A DNA stretch of 5,733 nucleotides from Pseudomonadota bacterium (GTDB lineage Bacteria > Pseudomonadota > Gammaproteobacteria > UBA4575): assembly GCA_009839635.1 (NCBI GenBank), contig VXPJ01000033.1, positions 1 to 5,733 of the forward strand. Direction: 5' to 3'. Position numbers and translations under genes: made by a program. Within the stretch, counting starts at the first letter, position 1. The number at the start of each line of letters is the position of its first letter. Below, in pieces: positions 5,384 to 5,733 of the stretch. Below the pieces are notes generated by a model. It was given only the letters and a program-made list of their open reading frames with translations, did no database searches and was not told the origin of the DNA.

Positions 5384-5733
5384 ATGCAGCATGCGACACC
5401 GCTGGACTGGCTGGGCCTTGCGGCCCTGACCGCGATGTACGGCAGTGCCTTCATGTTGACCAAGCTGGCCGTGCAGGAACTGTTGCCCGTCACGGTGACG
5501 GCCGGGCGAATTGCCATCGCCGCCGTGCTGCTGCTGTCGCTAGCCCTCATCAGGAAGGAGTCTTTCGGTTTCCTGCGCACCATCTGGCCACTGATCATTG
5601 CCCTGGCCATCTTTGGCAACTGCCTGCCGTTTTACCTGATCAGCTGGGGGCAGCAAACCGTCGACAGCGGGATCGCGGGGATCCTCATGGCAGTCATGCC
5701 TTTGGCCACGATCTTGATGGCCCCTTGGTTAGT
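5384..5733 (+). CDS. EamA/DMT-superfamily transporter, N-terminal part
   Basis: The first 116 residues of an inner-membrane permease of the drug/metabolite transporter superfamily, which usually has ten membrane segments formed by two EamA repeats. Four segments are visible: about 8-30 (LGLAALTAMYGSAFMLTKLA), 36-56, 67-88 and 96-113. Family marks are the YGSAF..TKLAV of the first helix, PVTVTAGRIAIAA at 35-47, FGNCLPFYLISWGQQ at 77-91 and DSGIAGILMAVMPL at 94-107. The rest lies beyond the window edge. ATG 5384 is the first usable start after an in-frame TAA at 5375-5377; AGGT at 5372-5375 is a modest ribosome-binding site 8 nt upstream. Substrate cannot be told; characterised relatives export amino acids or metabolites. 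It is transcribed away from the J-domain gene and probably unrelated in function. Confidence 0.88.
   Translation, partial: MQHATPLDWLGLAALTAMYGSAFMLTKLAVQELLPVTVTAGRIAIAAVLLLSLALIRKESFGFLRTIWPLIIALAIFGNCLPFYLISWGQQTVDSGIAGILMAVMPLATILMAPWL

Noticed and set aside
5138..5392. An 84-codon minus-strand frame between the J-domain and EamA genes
   Set aside because: It overlaps the start of the EamA gene and the start of the J-domain gene, has no recognisable motif and a composition rich in Arg, as expected of a chance frame.

Overview
The window looks like a chromosomal segment of a moderately GC-rich proteobacterium, most likely a gammaproteobacterium. This rests on the gene families and codon style only; no rRNA, tRNA or marker gene fixes the taxon. 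I see no insertion sequence, phage gene or CRISPR array.

Layout, left to right. (1) 1-328, minus strand: the first 109 residues of a tail-specific protease (Prc), cut by the window edge. (2) 329-593: an AT-richer divergent control region. It holds an extended -10 promoter for prc, a terminator-like hairpin plus T-tract reading on the plus strand, a 12-bp perfect inverted repeat and a TTGACA box. (3) 594-974, plus strand: a small NTF2/SnoaL-like protein whose conserved residues, including an HHSS motif near the C-terminus, resemble the iota-class (COG4337-type) carbonic anhydrases. (4) 971-5141, minus strand: a tight three-gene cluster read right to left. It contains a membrane protein with a C-terminal J domain, a 743-residue NorD/CbbO-like VWA protein with a complete MIDAS, and a class I PLP aminotransferase. 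The last gene shares a CTAG stop site with the carbonic anhydrase-like gene. (5) 5142-5383: a second divergent region with repeats and a Z-DNA-prone tract but only a weak promoter candidate. (6) 5384-5733, plus strand: the first 116 residues of an EamA/DMT-family transporter, cut by the window edge.

How the genes may work together. The J-domain and VWA genes are 15 nt apart and almost certainly co-transcribed. NorD/CbbO-type VWA proteins normally act as target adaptors for a MoxR/CbbQ/NorQ AAA+ ATPase. None is encoded beside this one within the window, and a membrane-anchored J protein takes the place where the ATPase gene is often found. That pairing, and the possible carbonic anhydrase next to a CbbO-like protein, are the most interesting aspects. 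Both functional links are inference. The aminotransferase may simply ride on the same transcript. The Prc and EamA genes look like ordinary neighbours.
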